DNA of 64,000 bases. It comes from Tillandsia leiboldiana. Lineage: Eukaryota > Streptophyta > Magnoliopsida > Poales > Bromeliaceae. The notes under the pieces are model-generated. The model saw only the letters and a program-made list of their open reading frames with translations. It searched no databases and was not told where the DNA came from. The stretch is taken from assembly GCA_029204045.2 (NCBI GenBank), contig CM055081.1, forward strand, positions 4,748,812 to 4,812,811, written 5' to 3'. Shown piece after piece: positions 1-9,511 of the stretch; the first letter of the stretch is position 1; each line of letters starts with the position of its first letter. The translations under genes were made by a program, and so were the position numbers.

Positions 1-691
1 TCTATAAATACTCAAATACCGCGAAACGACACCTGCTGCCCCTAAATATCATAGCGTTGACGTTCGGGCAGACAGGGGCAAAATCGTAATTTCCGATGTC
101 CAGATGTTGCCATAACTACTCGCGCAACTCCCGAAAAGCCCAATTCGGCTTCGAAGTCTCCCGACGAAATACCAAAAATACTAGACCAGCCAGGACAGTG
201 TCGGGGATAACTAGAGGCAACAACTGACGACCAGAAATCCAAACCGAAATGCGGAACTCACGCCTGAAACCGTAAAACCGGCGATTTCGCCAATTTACGG
301 AACGGGATCCGATTCCCGCTCAACGAAAACCTACGGAACTCTAATAAACTGACTAGACGGTGCGTAAATACTGTCTAGAGATAGCCGACACGCTACAATT
401 GCAACTTACTCCATAAATTATTCTAAATAGCATACTTCTACTAAACTTGAATACAAAAACGTCTCGTTCTCTAAATCCAGGAATCCAGAGACAACGCCGT
501 AAGTTTCAGCGCGTCCGTTATGACGAGACGAAGCTCGTGCTCACTGGCTTAGGCCAGCATAGGGCCCAATTACAAAGTTGGCCCATAACATTTAGGGCCC
601 AATTACATGACATTGCTACTTCATATATTCTACTGGACCAAACTGCTATATAACTAGAGCATCATGCTTAAGAGGGACAGAGAGGGACTGT
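1..691 (-). repeat. Large Ty3/gypsy LTR, distal part (minus orientation)
   Basis: No host gene is seen here. Read on the minus strand, the stretch below about 430 matches, with divergence, the plus-strand sequence at about 63600-63950: both have a 'gttgagcg...aatcgg' block, a 'cctgg...tttcgg' block, a 'gaagccgaa' / 'gagccgaaatcggcttttc' block and 'gcccgaacgtc...ggggcagca'. It is the same LTR that continues at 2136-2672 and 10695-12213 once the two later insertions are removed. The short ORFs here are not conserved and I leave them out. Confidence 0.6.
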
Positions 692-867
692 TGTGACACC
701 CCGGAATTTGGATTAGTCCTCTATATAAATGATATAATAGGACTAAATCTCTAACCCGGCTATAGCATTTTGGATGGTAGCAAGATCCAAGAGGAACATT
801 AGAGTTAAGCGTGCTAGAGCTAGAGTAGTTCTAGGATGGGTGACCCCCTGGGAAGTGGGGCGTCACA
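692..867 (+). repeat. Cassandra LTR, forward copy
   Basis: Begins tgtgacaccccgg and ends ggggcgtcaca, followed by 'gt' and a tRNA-Met-type primer-binding site. It contains a 5S-like block at 803-856. 176 bp long, with TG...CA ends. Confidence 0.88.
803..856 (+). promoter_or_regulatory. 5S rRNA-like internal Pol III promoter in the Cassandra LTR
   Basis: The run contains gttaagcgtgct, agagtagttctagg and atgggtgacc...tgggaagt. These correspond to box A, the intermediate element and box C of a plant 5S rRNA gene. Only the 3' half of 5S is present, so this is not a functional 5S gene. The same block recurs in reverse at about 1174-1227, 1573-1626 and 1971-2024. In Cassandra elements this part is thought to supply Pol III promoter activity. 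Confidence 0.85.
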
Positions 868-869
868 GT

Positions 870-881
870 TGGTATCAGAGC
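870..881 (+). other. Primer-binding site (initiator tRNA-Met)
   Basis: tggtatcagagc lies two bases after the LTR end and matches the complement of the plant initiator methionine tRNA 3' end. The reverse copies show the complement (gctctgataccaa) just before each reverse LTR. Confidence 0.85.
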
Positions 882-1162
882 CATTCACCAGCCGGAAATG
901 TGAGATGAGTCTCGGCTGAGCCAGGGTTATATAGCGGGTAGAGCGAGGCTCCCCGGCTAATGACCGTTGTGAGTGGAGTGCAGATCCTCACAAGGTCGGC
1001 TAAGGCTAGCGAGACGAGTCTCACATCGCCTGGTGCTTGTGAGTGTGCTTGAGCCTGACGTGGACGTCAGGGCCTAAAGGGGGGAAGAATGTAACACCCC
1101 CGGAATTTGGATTAGTCCTCTATATAAATGATATAATAGGACTAAATCTCTAACCCGGTTAC

Positions 1163-2135
1163 TGTGACGCCCCACTTCCCAGGGGGTCACCCATCCTAGA
1201 ACTACTCTAGCTCTAGCACGCTTAACTCTTATGTTCCTCTTGGATCTTGCTACCATCCAAAATGTTATAGCCGGGTTAGAGATTTAGTCCTATTATATCA
1301 TTTATATAGAGGACTAATCCAAATTCCGGGGGTGTTACATTCTTCCCCCCTTTAGGCCCTGACGTCCACGACAGGCTCAAGCACACTCACAAGCACCAGG
1401 CGATGTGAGACTCGTCTCGCTAGCCTTAGCCGACCTTGTGAGGATCTGCACTCCACTCACAACGGTCATTAGCCGGGGAGCCTCGCTCTACCCGCTATAT
1501 AACCCTGGCTCAGCCGAGACTCATCTCACATTTCCGGCTGGTGAATGGCTCTGATACCAACTGTGACGCCCCACTTCCCAGGGGGTCACCCATCCTAGAA
1601 CTACTCTAGCTCTAGCACGCTTAACTCTAATGTTCCTCTTGGATCTTGCTACCATCCAAAATGCTATAGCCGGGTTAGAGATTTAGTCCTATTATATCAT
1701 TTATATAGAGGACTAATCCAAATTCCGGGGTGTCACATTCTTCCCCCCTTTAAGCCCTGACGTCCACGTCAGGCTCAAGCACACTCACAAGCACCAGGCG
1801 ATGTGAGACTCGTCTCGCTAGCCTTAGTCGACCTTGTGAGGAGCTGCACTCCACTCACAACGGTCATTAGCCGGGGAGCCTCGCTCTACCCGCTATATAA
1901 CCCTGGCTCAGCCGAGACTCATCTCACATTTCCGGCTGGTGAATGGCTCTGATACCAACTGTGACGCCCCACTTCCCAGGGGGTCACCCATCCTAGAACT
2001 ACTCTAGCTCTAGCACGCTTAACTCTAATGTTCCTCTTGGATCTTGCTACCATCCAAAATGCTATAGCCGAGTTAGAGATTTAGTCCTATTATATCATTT
2101 ATATAGAGGACTAATCCAAATTCCGGGGTGTCACA
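1163..2135 (-). repeat. Reverse tandem Cassandra: LTR-internal-LTR-internal-LTR
   Basis: Three LTRs (1163-1339, 1562-1737, 1960-2135) share two internal regions (1340-1561, 1738-1959). This is the usual product of unequal recombination between LTRs. Each internal region carries a primer-binding site beside one LTR and a polypurine tract (complement of cttcccccc) beside the other. The left end abuts a truncated forward LTR (1090-1161) in head-to-head fashion at about 1161-1163. Confidence 0.85.
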
Positions 2136-2672
2136 ACTGTGCTCACCTGTGGCACGCCGGAGGGTGGCCGGAGGGTTGGCCGGAGCAACGCCACACTAAG
2201 CACAAGGCTCGGGTAGCACAAGTTGGGACCAAACCTATATCACAAGGCCAACAGAGGCAAGCATCAGTGCAAGGGTGCTCCCAGAAATAATTTGGGCTCG
2301 GCTAGCCCCGGCGCCGGCGGCCGGATGCGGCGGCGGCCGAGAAACACCCACAAAAACCCATTTAGATGAAAAGTTGGACCAACTTTAATCATAGGGGTCA
2401 ACTGTCCAAACTAACTTGATGGAAAGCAAGAACATAGCACACAAGGCTTACCTGGGTGGTTGGCCGGCGTCCAAGTGCGGCGGCGGCGGCCGGCGGTGAA
2501 GCGCGGTTGCAACAATGGGTGCAACTGGGTCACTAGCCGGCGGCGCGGAGCGTCGGCGATCGCCGGAGCTCAAGCTCGGCCAAATCAAGGTCCTCTAATG
2601 GTGGATTCCGGCCGGCGGTGCCTGAGCCGGTGCAACTTGGACCAAACTTTCTTGCCCGGTGCAAGAGAGCTT
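2136..2672 (-). repeat. Large gypsy LTR, middle part (minus orientation)
   Basis: GC-rich sequence with many gccggcg motifs, continuous with 10695-12213 once the copia insertion is removed. The last five bases (2668-2672, agctt) are the target duplication of that insertion. Short ORFs on both strands here are compositional and not genes. Confidence 0.6.
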
Positions 2673-3191
2673 TGTTACGGCTTTTTTGTGTTGGCATATT
2701 TCGTGAGTTGAGTCGGAGTCTTAAAGGGATCAAATTGTCAAATCAGCTTTCGAAGACTCATTGAAGATTCAACATGAGCTCAAGATAACTCTCAGGTATG
2801 ATTAATTAAATCATGGTGATTTAAGTTCATTTATAATCATTGAAATCTTGAAATGATTGAAACTCGGTTTAGACGTAGGTTTGGGAACTTGGTTTTTAAC
2901 TCACAACTTATTTTAAGTTTGGATTCCGGTACTTGGTCTGTTTTGGATAAATCTTATCTTGGAAAAATCAGTTTTTACATTGAGTACCGGAACCACACTT
3001 TGAGTTCCTCAAACCCGACACAGAATTTTCTGTAATTTGCATTGAGTACCGGAACACTTATTGGCGTACTAGAACATAGTAGAAAAATCTGTGTTTTGCA
3101 CCATTGAGTACCGGAACCCAATATTTAGTACCGGTACTCAATGCCATCTCGGGATAAGTTTGCTAAACCGACTCTAATTAGTTTCCAAGGG

Positions 3192-3199
3192 TTATAAAT
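3192..3199 (+). promoter_or_regulatory. TATA box of the 5' LTR
   Basis: tataaata inside 'gggttataaatagatac', the only good TATA in the LTR and about 660 bp before its end. A start about 30 bp downstream would place everything after roughly 3225 in the RNA. The 3' LTR has the same box. Confidence 0.6.
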
Positions 3200-3439
3200 A
3201 GATACTTAGGGTTTCTCGATACTTACCGATCATCAATTGAGAAACACTCGAGAGCATCCCTAGAGGCTAGGTTTTTATCGTTCATCTTTTAGCCTTTTTT
3301 AGGTCAATTCGACGGTTCTTCCAAGACATACTTTTTGTCGAATTGATCTAATCTTTGCTTAGAGATTCCATCCATGGTTCTTCAATGATAATCTAAGCAA
3401 AGGATCACCATCGAAGCCTATATTCTGTATCGGCTGAGT

Positions 3440-3552
3440 TTGCGTCGTGGATTCGACGTAGCATCGTGGATTCGGTGTGTTGAAGACGTTTCGTGGATTC
3501 GAAACGTGTGCTCGTGGATTCGAGTGGCGTTCGTGGATTCGAACGTGTGCAG
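3440..3552 (+). other. Run of five small hairpins with a constant TGGATT loop
   Basis: Five units share the loop TGGATT but have different, self-complementary stems: cgtcg/cgacg, catcg/cggtg (one G-U pair), acgtttcg/cgaaacgt, ctcg/cgag and cgttcg/cgaacg. They follow each other every 20-30 nt in the presumed R/U5 region. The 3' LTR carries the same set (10276-10388). The related solo LTR at 12348-13592 carries four, one with the stem changed to catcg/cgatg and pairing kept. This looks like selected RNA structure, but no function is known to me. Confidence 0.7.
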
Positions 3553-3855
3553 TGGACGTGCAATCGGTGGAGCGCAAGATCCGAAGAAGTTGAAGGAGGG
3601 ATTTGAGTCCGTGGAGTCGGTAATCACCTTGTTATTCTTCTATTCTTAGTGGATTGTTATTGCGTGTTGGTCCCGTGGTTTTTCTCCTGGATTGGAGTTT
3701 CCACGTAAATCTCGGTGTGCTATTTTTATTTTCCGCATTGATTTTTATTTTGCACTGAGATTGATTTAAGTATTACACCTATTCACCCCCCCTCTAGTTG
3801 TTTGATAGTACCTATTTAGATCCTTGTGGATCCTTAATATATAAAAACCTACAAG

Positions 3856-3870
3856 TGGTATCAGAGCAGG
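3856..3870 (+). other. Primer-binding site (tRNA-Met)
   Basis: tggtatcagagcagg starts two bases after the 5' LTR end. It is the standard methionine tRNA site of copia elements. Confidence 0.9.
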
Positions 3871-3887
3871 TTTTAGGTTTATCTATC

Positions 3888-5729
3888 ATGTTGGATAAAA
3901 GTGGTAATATTTATAGACCTCATCTTTTTGATGGGACTAATTATGCGTATTGGAAAGTGAGGACGAGAGCTTTTCTCATCTCAATTGATGAGCGGGTATG
4001 GCAAACCGTGGAATACGGTTGGGTGCATCCTGTTGAGGAAGTAGGAAATTCTACTACCCCAAAACCTCGCTCTAGATGGTCCAAAGAGGAAATCGAAAGA
4101 TCGTCTTACAATGGGAAAGGTATGAACGCTATATTTAATTCTCTTTCCTTGATTGAGTTCACACGAATTTTCGCGTGTGAAACTGCAAAGGAGATTTGGG
4201 ATATTCTCAAAATTATACATGAGGGTACTAATCTAGTAAAAATTCAAAAGCTCCAGATGCTTACAAGTCAATTTGACTCAATTCATATGGATGAGTATGA
4301 ATTGTTTACTGATTATTACACTAGACTTCAAAATATAATCAATACTTGTGCTAATTTAGGAGAAAAGATTCCGGAGTCGAAAATTGTAAGAAAGATACTT
4401 CGGACTCTTCCGGAACAGTTTAGGGCAAAGGTTGCCGCCATTGAAACCGTTAGTCATCTGGATGAGATGAGAGTAGAGGAATTAGTAGGTGCTTTACAAA
4501 CTTATGAGATGACTTTTCCTACTAATCAAATTTCTTCCAAGTCTTCTTCTAAGCTTACAGGCATTGCATTCAAATCAACAAAGGAAGAAGATGGCGAATC
4601 AAGTTTCGACGATGAAATCTCTTTTGCCAAATTTGAAAAACAATTGGCGCGGATCATAAAGAAATTTCGTCGGAAGTTTTGGAAGAATCGAACCGATGGA
4701 TCTTCATCCTCGAAACCATCTAAAGGATCATCGGGTTCTAAATCCTCTAATCTCAAAAGCTCTGCAAAACCTTCTAAAGAAAAAGATGAATTCGAAGGAG
4801 AAATCCAATGTTATCGATGCAAAGGCTACGACCATATTTCAACGGATTGTCCTTCTAAGAAATCATATAAAAAAAAGGCTTTGCAAGTGAAAACTTGGGA
4901 CGATTCTACTTCTAATGAATCGACCTCAAGTAAAGAGGAAAAAGTTGTTGCCTTTCATGCCTCTCAAATTCTCTCTTCTAATTTTTGCTTATCATCTTTA
5001 GTTACTGACTCTACTCCTTTGATTTTGTATGAAACATCAACATCCGGCGGAGAGTCATCAAGTGAGGGGGAGTCAGACGAAGAAGAACTCGTTGAGGCAT
5101 ATCAACAACTTCTTGCGGAATCTAAGAAGATGACCAAGCATATCAAGAAGTTGAGGAAGCAACGACTTGAGGTTCAAGACGAGAATCATGCTTTAAAGAT
5201 AAAACTTCATGATCTCGAGGAGGAACAAGGACCTTTATTGGATAACAATAAAATCCTCCAAGAAAAGCTAAACCAATCGGAGACAAACGCTAAATCATAT
5301 ATGGACAAGATTGGTTTTCTAGAAAAACAGTTTGAGGAGATTCATGTCACCAACCAAGCTTTGACCAAGCAAGTTCATCAACTTAAATCCGACATACAAA
5401 GGCTTTCAACCGGTTCGAAGAAACTTGATTGTATGTCCGGATTAGGTCAAACAAGCAAGGTTGGTTTGGGATTTAAAAAGAACCAAACTGTGAAGGCTTC
5501 AAGTTCCACAACTAAATTGAAAGGAAGAACTTGTCACCAATGTGGACTTGAAGGACACTTGATGAAGTTGTGCCCGAAAAAGAGAAAGAGGAATTCTTCG
5601 GCAACTTCATCTACAGAGCGAACTCAACGGAATCAAAAGACACATCAAGTCAAAGGAGTTCACTCAATCCACCAAAGGTCCGAGCCACAACATCAATCAT
5701 ACAAGTGGATCATTGGGAGGCAAAGATAG
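3888..5729 (+). CDS. gag: Gag polyprotein of a SIRE-type copia retrotransposon
   Basis: Encodes 613 aa from the first ATG after the primer-binding site; the frame is also open upstream into the LTR, but that part is untranslated leader. Residues about 10-30 contain the copia gag opening 'FDGTNYAYWK' and 'RAFL'. A UBN2-type gag fold follows, with 'LLxxLPxxF'-like text near residue 170. A first zinc knuckle (CX2CX4HX4C, 'CYRCKGYDHISTDC') lies near residue 308, a charged coiled coil at about 400-510, and a second knuckle ('CHQCGLEGHLMKLC') near residue 549. It would form the particle that packages the RNA. The frame is intact. It is not fused to or followed by pol, unlike autonomous SIRE elements. 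Confidence 0.9.
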   Translation: MLDKSGNIYRPHLFDGTNYAYWKVRTRAFLISIDERVWQTVEYGWVHPVEEVGNSTTPKPRSRWSKEEIERSSYNGKGMNAIFNSLSLIEFTRIFACETAKEIWDILKIIHEGTNLVKIQKLQMLTSQFDSIHMDEYELFTDYYTRLQNIINTCANLGEKIPESKIVRKILRTLPEQFRAKVAAIETVSHLDEMRVEELVGALQTYEMTFPTNQISSKSSSKLTGIAFKSTKEEDGESSFDDEISFAKFEKQLARIIKKFRRKFWKNRTDGSSSSKPSKGSSGSKSSNLKSSAKPSKEKDEFEGEIQCYRCKGYDHISTDCPSKKSYKKKALQVKTWDDSTSNESTSSKEEKVVAFHASQILSSNFCLSSLVTDSTPLILYETSTSGGESSSEGESDEEELVEAYQQLLAESKKMTKHIKKLRKQRLEVQDENHALKIKLHDLEEEQGPLLDNNKILQEKLNQSETNAKSYMDKIGFLEKQFEEIHVTNQALTKQVHQLKSDIQRLSTGSKKLDCMSGLGQTSKVGLGFKKNQTVKASSSTTKLKGRTCHQCGLEGHLMKLCPKKRKRNSSATSSTERTQRNQKTHQVKGVHSIHQRSEPQHQSYKWIIGRQR

Positions 5730-7599
5730 AAGGTGGACCAACAGTCAAAGCTATCATCTCCCAACCACAATGAATCAAGACAACCCAAAGTCCGACGATT
5801 TTGGATTCGGAAAGGTGATATCTTTCCTTGTCTTAAGTTCTAAATAGTTTATGACTGTATGTAATGCTTTGATTGGTTTTCCTTTCATACTTTTCTTAAT
5901 CTCTGCATTACATGTTTTCAATGCTCTTTGTTTTTATGTTTTGTTTTTGAACAAAAGGGGTTTTACGAACGAGTGCATTAAATTTGAAAAGGATTTACTT
6001 TCATTCACTCCAATTTAATCTTATATGGATTATCAACTTTACTCCATAATCATAATCTTTGAAGATATTTCGTTATAGGAGTTTTTGATAATTATATTCA
6101 TCAAATTTTAGTAATCATGTGTGACCTTTAGATGCTTAATCTATCTCGGTTGTGTGAGTTCTTTGTGATAAACATGAGACAACCGATAGACTAAAATTTG
6201 GGATTTAATTCTTTCACATAAGAGATTGCATTTTTACAAGGATAATAAATGAGTTGCAAAAGATGTGGAAAGAGTTACATACGAAAGGAGTGTGAAAACT
6301 ACCACCACATGTTGGAAAGAGCTGCCACCCCGGTCGTCCGGTTTGTGTGTGAAGCTACCACATGTTTTGGATGCTTGAAAAATATTTTTGAAATTTTTAG
6401 TTGAAGCATTCGGAGATTTATATTCAAAGATCTTATATTTTGAACAATCTCCTGGTTGGTATAAGGTGGGATAGTTTAAAGATGCTCAAAGAGCCACCCT
6501 TAGGTATTTTAGTGCTTATCTCAATTTGAAAGGGTAGAATTCAAAATTGATTTCATTTGGAAATCTCTGTAAGTCATCTTTGTAAATCCGTTACATCTTG
6601 ATAGAGTTTGGATCTCAAGATTATTTTTGATGACTTATGTTTGACGTATATAACATGAAAAACGGTTTATAATGTCTTATCTTTGTTTTTCATGATTTCG
6701 GAGTAAATCTGTTTAATTTTTGTGAAATTAATTGGATTGAATGACATCTATGTGAATTCATTATTTTTCAAAGCACTTAAATGAATTTCTTGATGGTATA
6801 CAAATTGGTATTTGAAAAGATTTCAAAATTTGGATTTGTTTCAAGAAATTTTTGCTTTTTGGCTCTGGTGTACCGGTACCTGATTTTTAGTACCGGAACC
6901 AAGATTCCGGTTCAGAAAACCCAATCCGGATCCTGAACAGGAAAATTCTCTGTTTTTCACTTGAGTACCGGTACTCCATGTTTAGTACCGGAACTAAATT
7001 GTCGGATCCGGATCAGCTGTGTTTTTCAATCCGGAACCCGAACGCATGATTTTCAGATTTTGTATTGCGTACCGGTACACGACCTTTGGTACCGGTACTC
7101 AATCTGGATTTTCTTATATTCCAGAACTCATGAGTTTTATTTCACTTCTCCCATTTCAAAACACTCCCTCTCTCTCTCTAAAACATCTCTAAGGGATTTT
7201 TCATCAAGATCAAGAGATTTGTTGCATTGATTTGTAAGTTCTTTTATTAATCTTGCTTTCTTTTGCCTCAAAACCCTAGTTTTAAGTTTTGATGTTTTAT
7301 TTAGAGATTTTTGAGTTGATCCTTACTCCAAATGAAATCTCTTGCATAAATTACCCCTATTTCATATTTAGAACATAAATGGTTGCTTTCTATGTAATTA
7401 GATTTATGTTTCCATGCTTATATCCTTGAATCTAACATGTACATATGTTCTTGACAATAAAAAATTGAGAATTAGGGCTTTCAATGTAAATGGATTTTAA
7501 ATGTTGAATTATCAAATGTGACATGTTTAGAATGTTTCTTAAACATGTTTAAGCCTTCCTATAAGATCAAATCATAGTGCATTGTGTTTTTTGTAGGAA
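5730..7599 (+). other. Non-coding internal region where pol would be expected
   Basis: AT-rich with no conserved ORF and no trace of the protease, integrase or reverse transcriptase motifs of copia pol. At about 6860-7110 there is a cluster of 'accggtac' and 'ccggaacc' tags like those in the LTR U3. A short CT-rich stretch follows, then an acceptor-like 'ttttttgtag' just before the next ORF, which raises the possibility that the second ORF is read from a spliced RNA. Confidence 0.6.
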
Positions 7600-8996
7600 A
7601 TGACATTTTCGTGGCTACTTGCACTTGTGATCTTAATGGCCACTGGAAGTGGACATGGGCGTGGTCATGAAAAGAAAAAGACTACAAAACGATCACGCAA
7701 TGAAGGTTCGACTAGCTCGGAATCTGAACATTCCTCAGAATATGAAGAAGAATCTGTTCAAGGAAAGGGAAAAGCACCTATGGCTCCTAGGAAAAAGAAG
7801 GGTGCGGATTCTCCTCCGCGTAGAAGTACCGGTGGACCGGTAATACGCGAACGCTCTCAACGGCGATCAAATGTTGATGAAGGTGAACAGCATGTGAGTG
7901 CAAAACGCCGTGCTATATTTGCAAACCGTACATGCATTGGAGAGCGACACGTTAATTTTAACGAGCTATGTCGTGAAGTGCCAGACTTTGCAAGGCTATT
8001 GGAACGAAGTCATATTCAGCCACTTGGCAGAGTTCAACCTAAAATGGGTTTTTGTGTGGAGATCATCAGGGAGTTCTACATGAGAGCAAATATACTTCAA
8101 AAAGACCATGACACAGGGGCTTTCGTCATTGAGACAACAGTTAGAGACGTCAAGTTTGACATTACTCCAGCAGTATTTGGTGCAAATCTTGGATTAGCTG
8201 TTGACACTTCTGGTCTATATTACACTGATGGTGACTTCCGACATAACACCCATTGGGACATCGTTGTGAACTCTATTTGCAAGTCAGGGACGCACACTAA
8301 TAGGTCGTATGTTGAATCAAAGGACCTAAAACCAGAGTATCATATTTTGTCCTTAATCGTATGCTACAACCATTGCCCACACTGGGGACCAAAAGGATCC
8401 GATGGGATCGACTGCTTCTTCTCTTTTTCCTTGGTCACCCGGAGAGTGCAAATGGAATTAATATCAACATTCCATTTCTTATTTGGCAGCAAATGGCACA
8501 TGTCATTGAGGGAACAAGGCAACGTGAGCTTCTTCCGTATCCAATTTTGATAACTCGTATTTTGGAAGATCACGGAGTTGACATTTCTTGTGCCAAATAT
8601 GATTACGGCTTGGGCGCAATTGATGGAATCACCTTATCCAAGTCGATTAGCACTCTGAAGACTTTTGGGCATACAAAAGGCTATGCAAGTGAAGCAACAC
8701 CGAGTGCACCGCCTCGCCAAGAATCTCCTGAATCAGATGAGGTAGTAACACTTCAGACATTGCATCGGGATGTTCGCTCTTTAAAGAAAACGATGGAGCA
8801 AGGCTTCAAGAAACTTGAGGATGGTTTAAAGAAGATCTTTGATATCCTTGGGTGCAAAATGATGATGTGGTCACTGGAGCAACTGCACCGAGTACATCGC
8901 ATGGACCAACATCACATGATGATGATGATGATTCAAATAAGGATGAGTGATTTCTTTCTTGTTTTGGTTTTTCAGTTTCTTTTCACTTGTTGTTGA
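7600..8996 (+). pseudogene. Transposase_32-like ORF in the copia element, one frameshift
   Basis: Two overlapping frames (7600-8550 and 8361-8996) appear to be one protein of about 460 aa broken by one frameshift around 8360-8460. The N terminus is basic and serine-rich ('KKKTTKRSRNE', 'APRKKKGADSPPRR'). The middle ('HVNFNELCREVPDFARLLE', 'VEIIREFYMRANI', 'VKFDITPAVFGANLGL') resembles the family annotated as putative plant transposon protein (Transposase_32), whose biochemistry is unknown. The end carries a short coiled coil ('LHRDVRSLKKTMEQGFKKL'). The first frame also opens with a hydrophobic stretch, 'FSWLLALVILMA'. It stands where SIRE elements carry pol or an env-like ORF. A decayed relative lies at 26870-27370. 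Confidence 0.6.
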
Positions 8997-9490
8997 ACAA
9001 GAACTCTAATTGTCTTGTAACTAAGAACTTATCCTCCTAGTATTTTTCTTTTTGCCTATATTCACTGTTTGACAATTTGTGACAAAAAGGGGGAGAACAG
9101 AAATGATGGTCGAATCAAAAGAAAAAGGGAGAGAATGCTCAAGACAGGGGGAGATGAATAAAGAAAAGATTGAGGACAAGAGCCACAAAACAAAACGAGC
9201 CGGAAAAACAAAAGAACCAACTGGACGGATCAAATGTGGGATTTACATTTAATTCTAACGACTAATGTTTGATTTTGTTTGGAGTTTTTGTTTTGCAGGA
9301 ACTACATCACTTTAAGACTCCAAGTCCTAAGTCATAGAGTATGTTCTAGGACTGTTTGGTTCAATTGTATTTTTATTTATTGGATCTTTCACGCAAAGAA
9401 AATCAATGTTTTGGTGATAACATTGAGTTTCGATTGTTTGGTTTAAGATGAGTGACTTGAGCGGTTTTATGTATTTTTGGGTTTTGTCAC

Positions 9491-9511
9491 AAAATTGCCA
9501 AATGGGGAGAT
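9491..9511 (+). other. Polypurine tract of the SIRE-like element
   Basis: 'aaaattgccaaatggggaga' immediately precedes the 3' LTR (tgttacgg). The gccaaa(t/g)ggggaga form is characteristic of SIRE/Maximus copia elements. Confidence 0.85.

Larger units (their letters stand above)
692..2135. mobile_element. Composite Cassandra TRIM array, partly inverted
   Basis: Five copies of a 176-bp LTR (one partial) and three copies of a 222-bp internal region form one block. Order: LTR(+) 692-867, internal(+), partial LTR(+) 1090-1161, then LTR(-) 1163-1339, internal(-), LTR(-) 1562-1737, internal(-), LTR(-) 1960-2135. The whole block is flanked by the direct repeat actgt (687-691 and 2136-2140). Each full LTR holds the promoter half of a 5S rRNA gene, the hallmark of Cassandra terminal-repeat retrotransposons in miniature. 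There is no coding capacity; such elements are moved by proteins of other retrotransposons. Confidence 0.88.
2673..3853 (+). repeat. 5' LTR of the SIRE-like element
   Basis: Starts tgttacggct and ends aacctaca. It matches 9512-10689 almost base for base, with scattered substitutions and a 3-base indel near 3230. U3 carries repeated CCGG-centred tags (gagtaccggaac and variants, about 2920-3145). A TATA box lies at 3192-3199. The transcribed half carries a run of small hairpins. Confidence 0.93.

Noticed and set aside
803..856. 5S rRNA gene
   Set aside because: Only the internal-promoter half of 5S is present, and it recurs inside every full LTR copy; it belongs to the Cassandra element.
3440..3552. 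CRISPR-like array of regularly spaced repeats
   Set aside because: Units are about 25 nt, the constant part is a 6-nt loop, and the context is a plant LTR; CRISPR is not expected.
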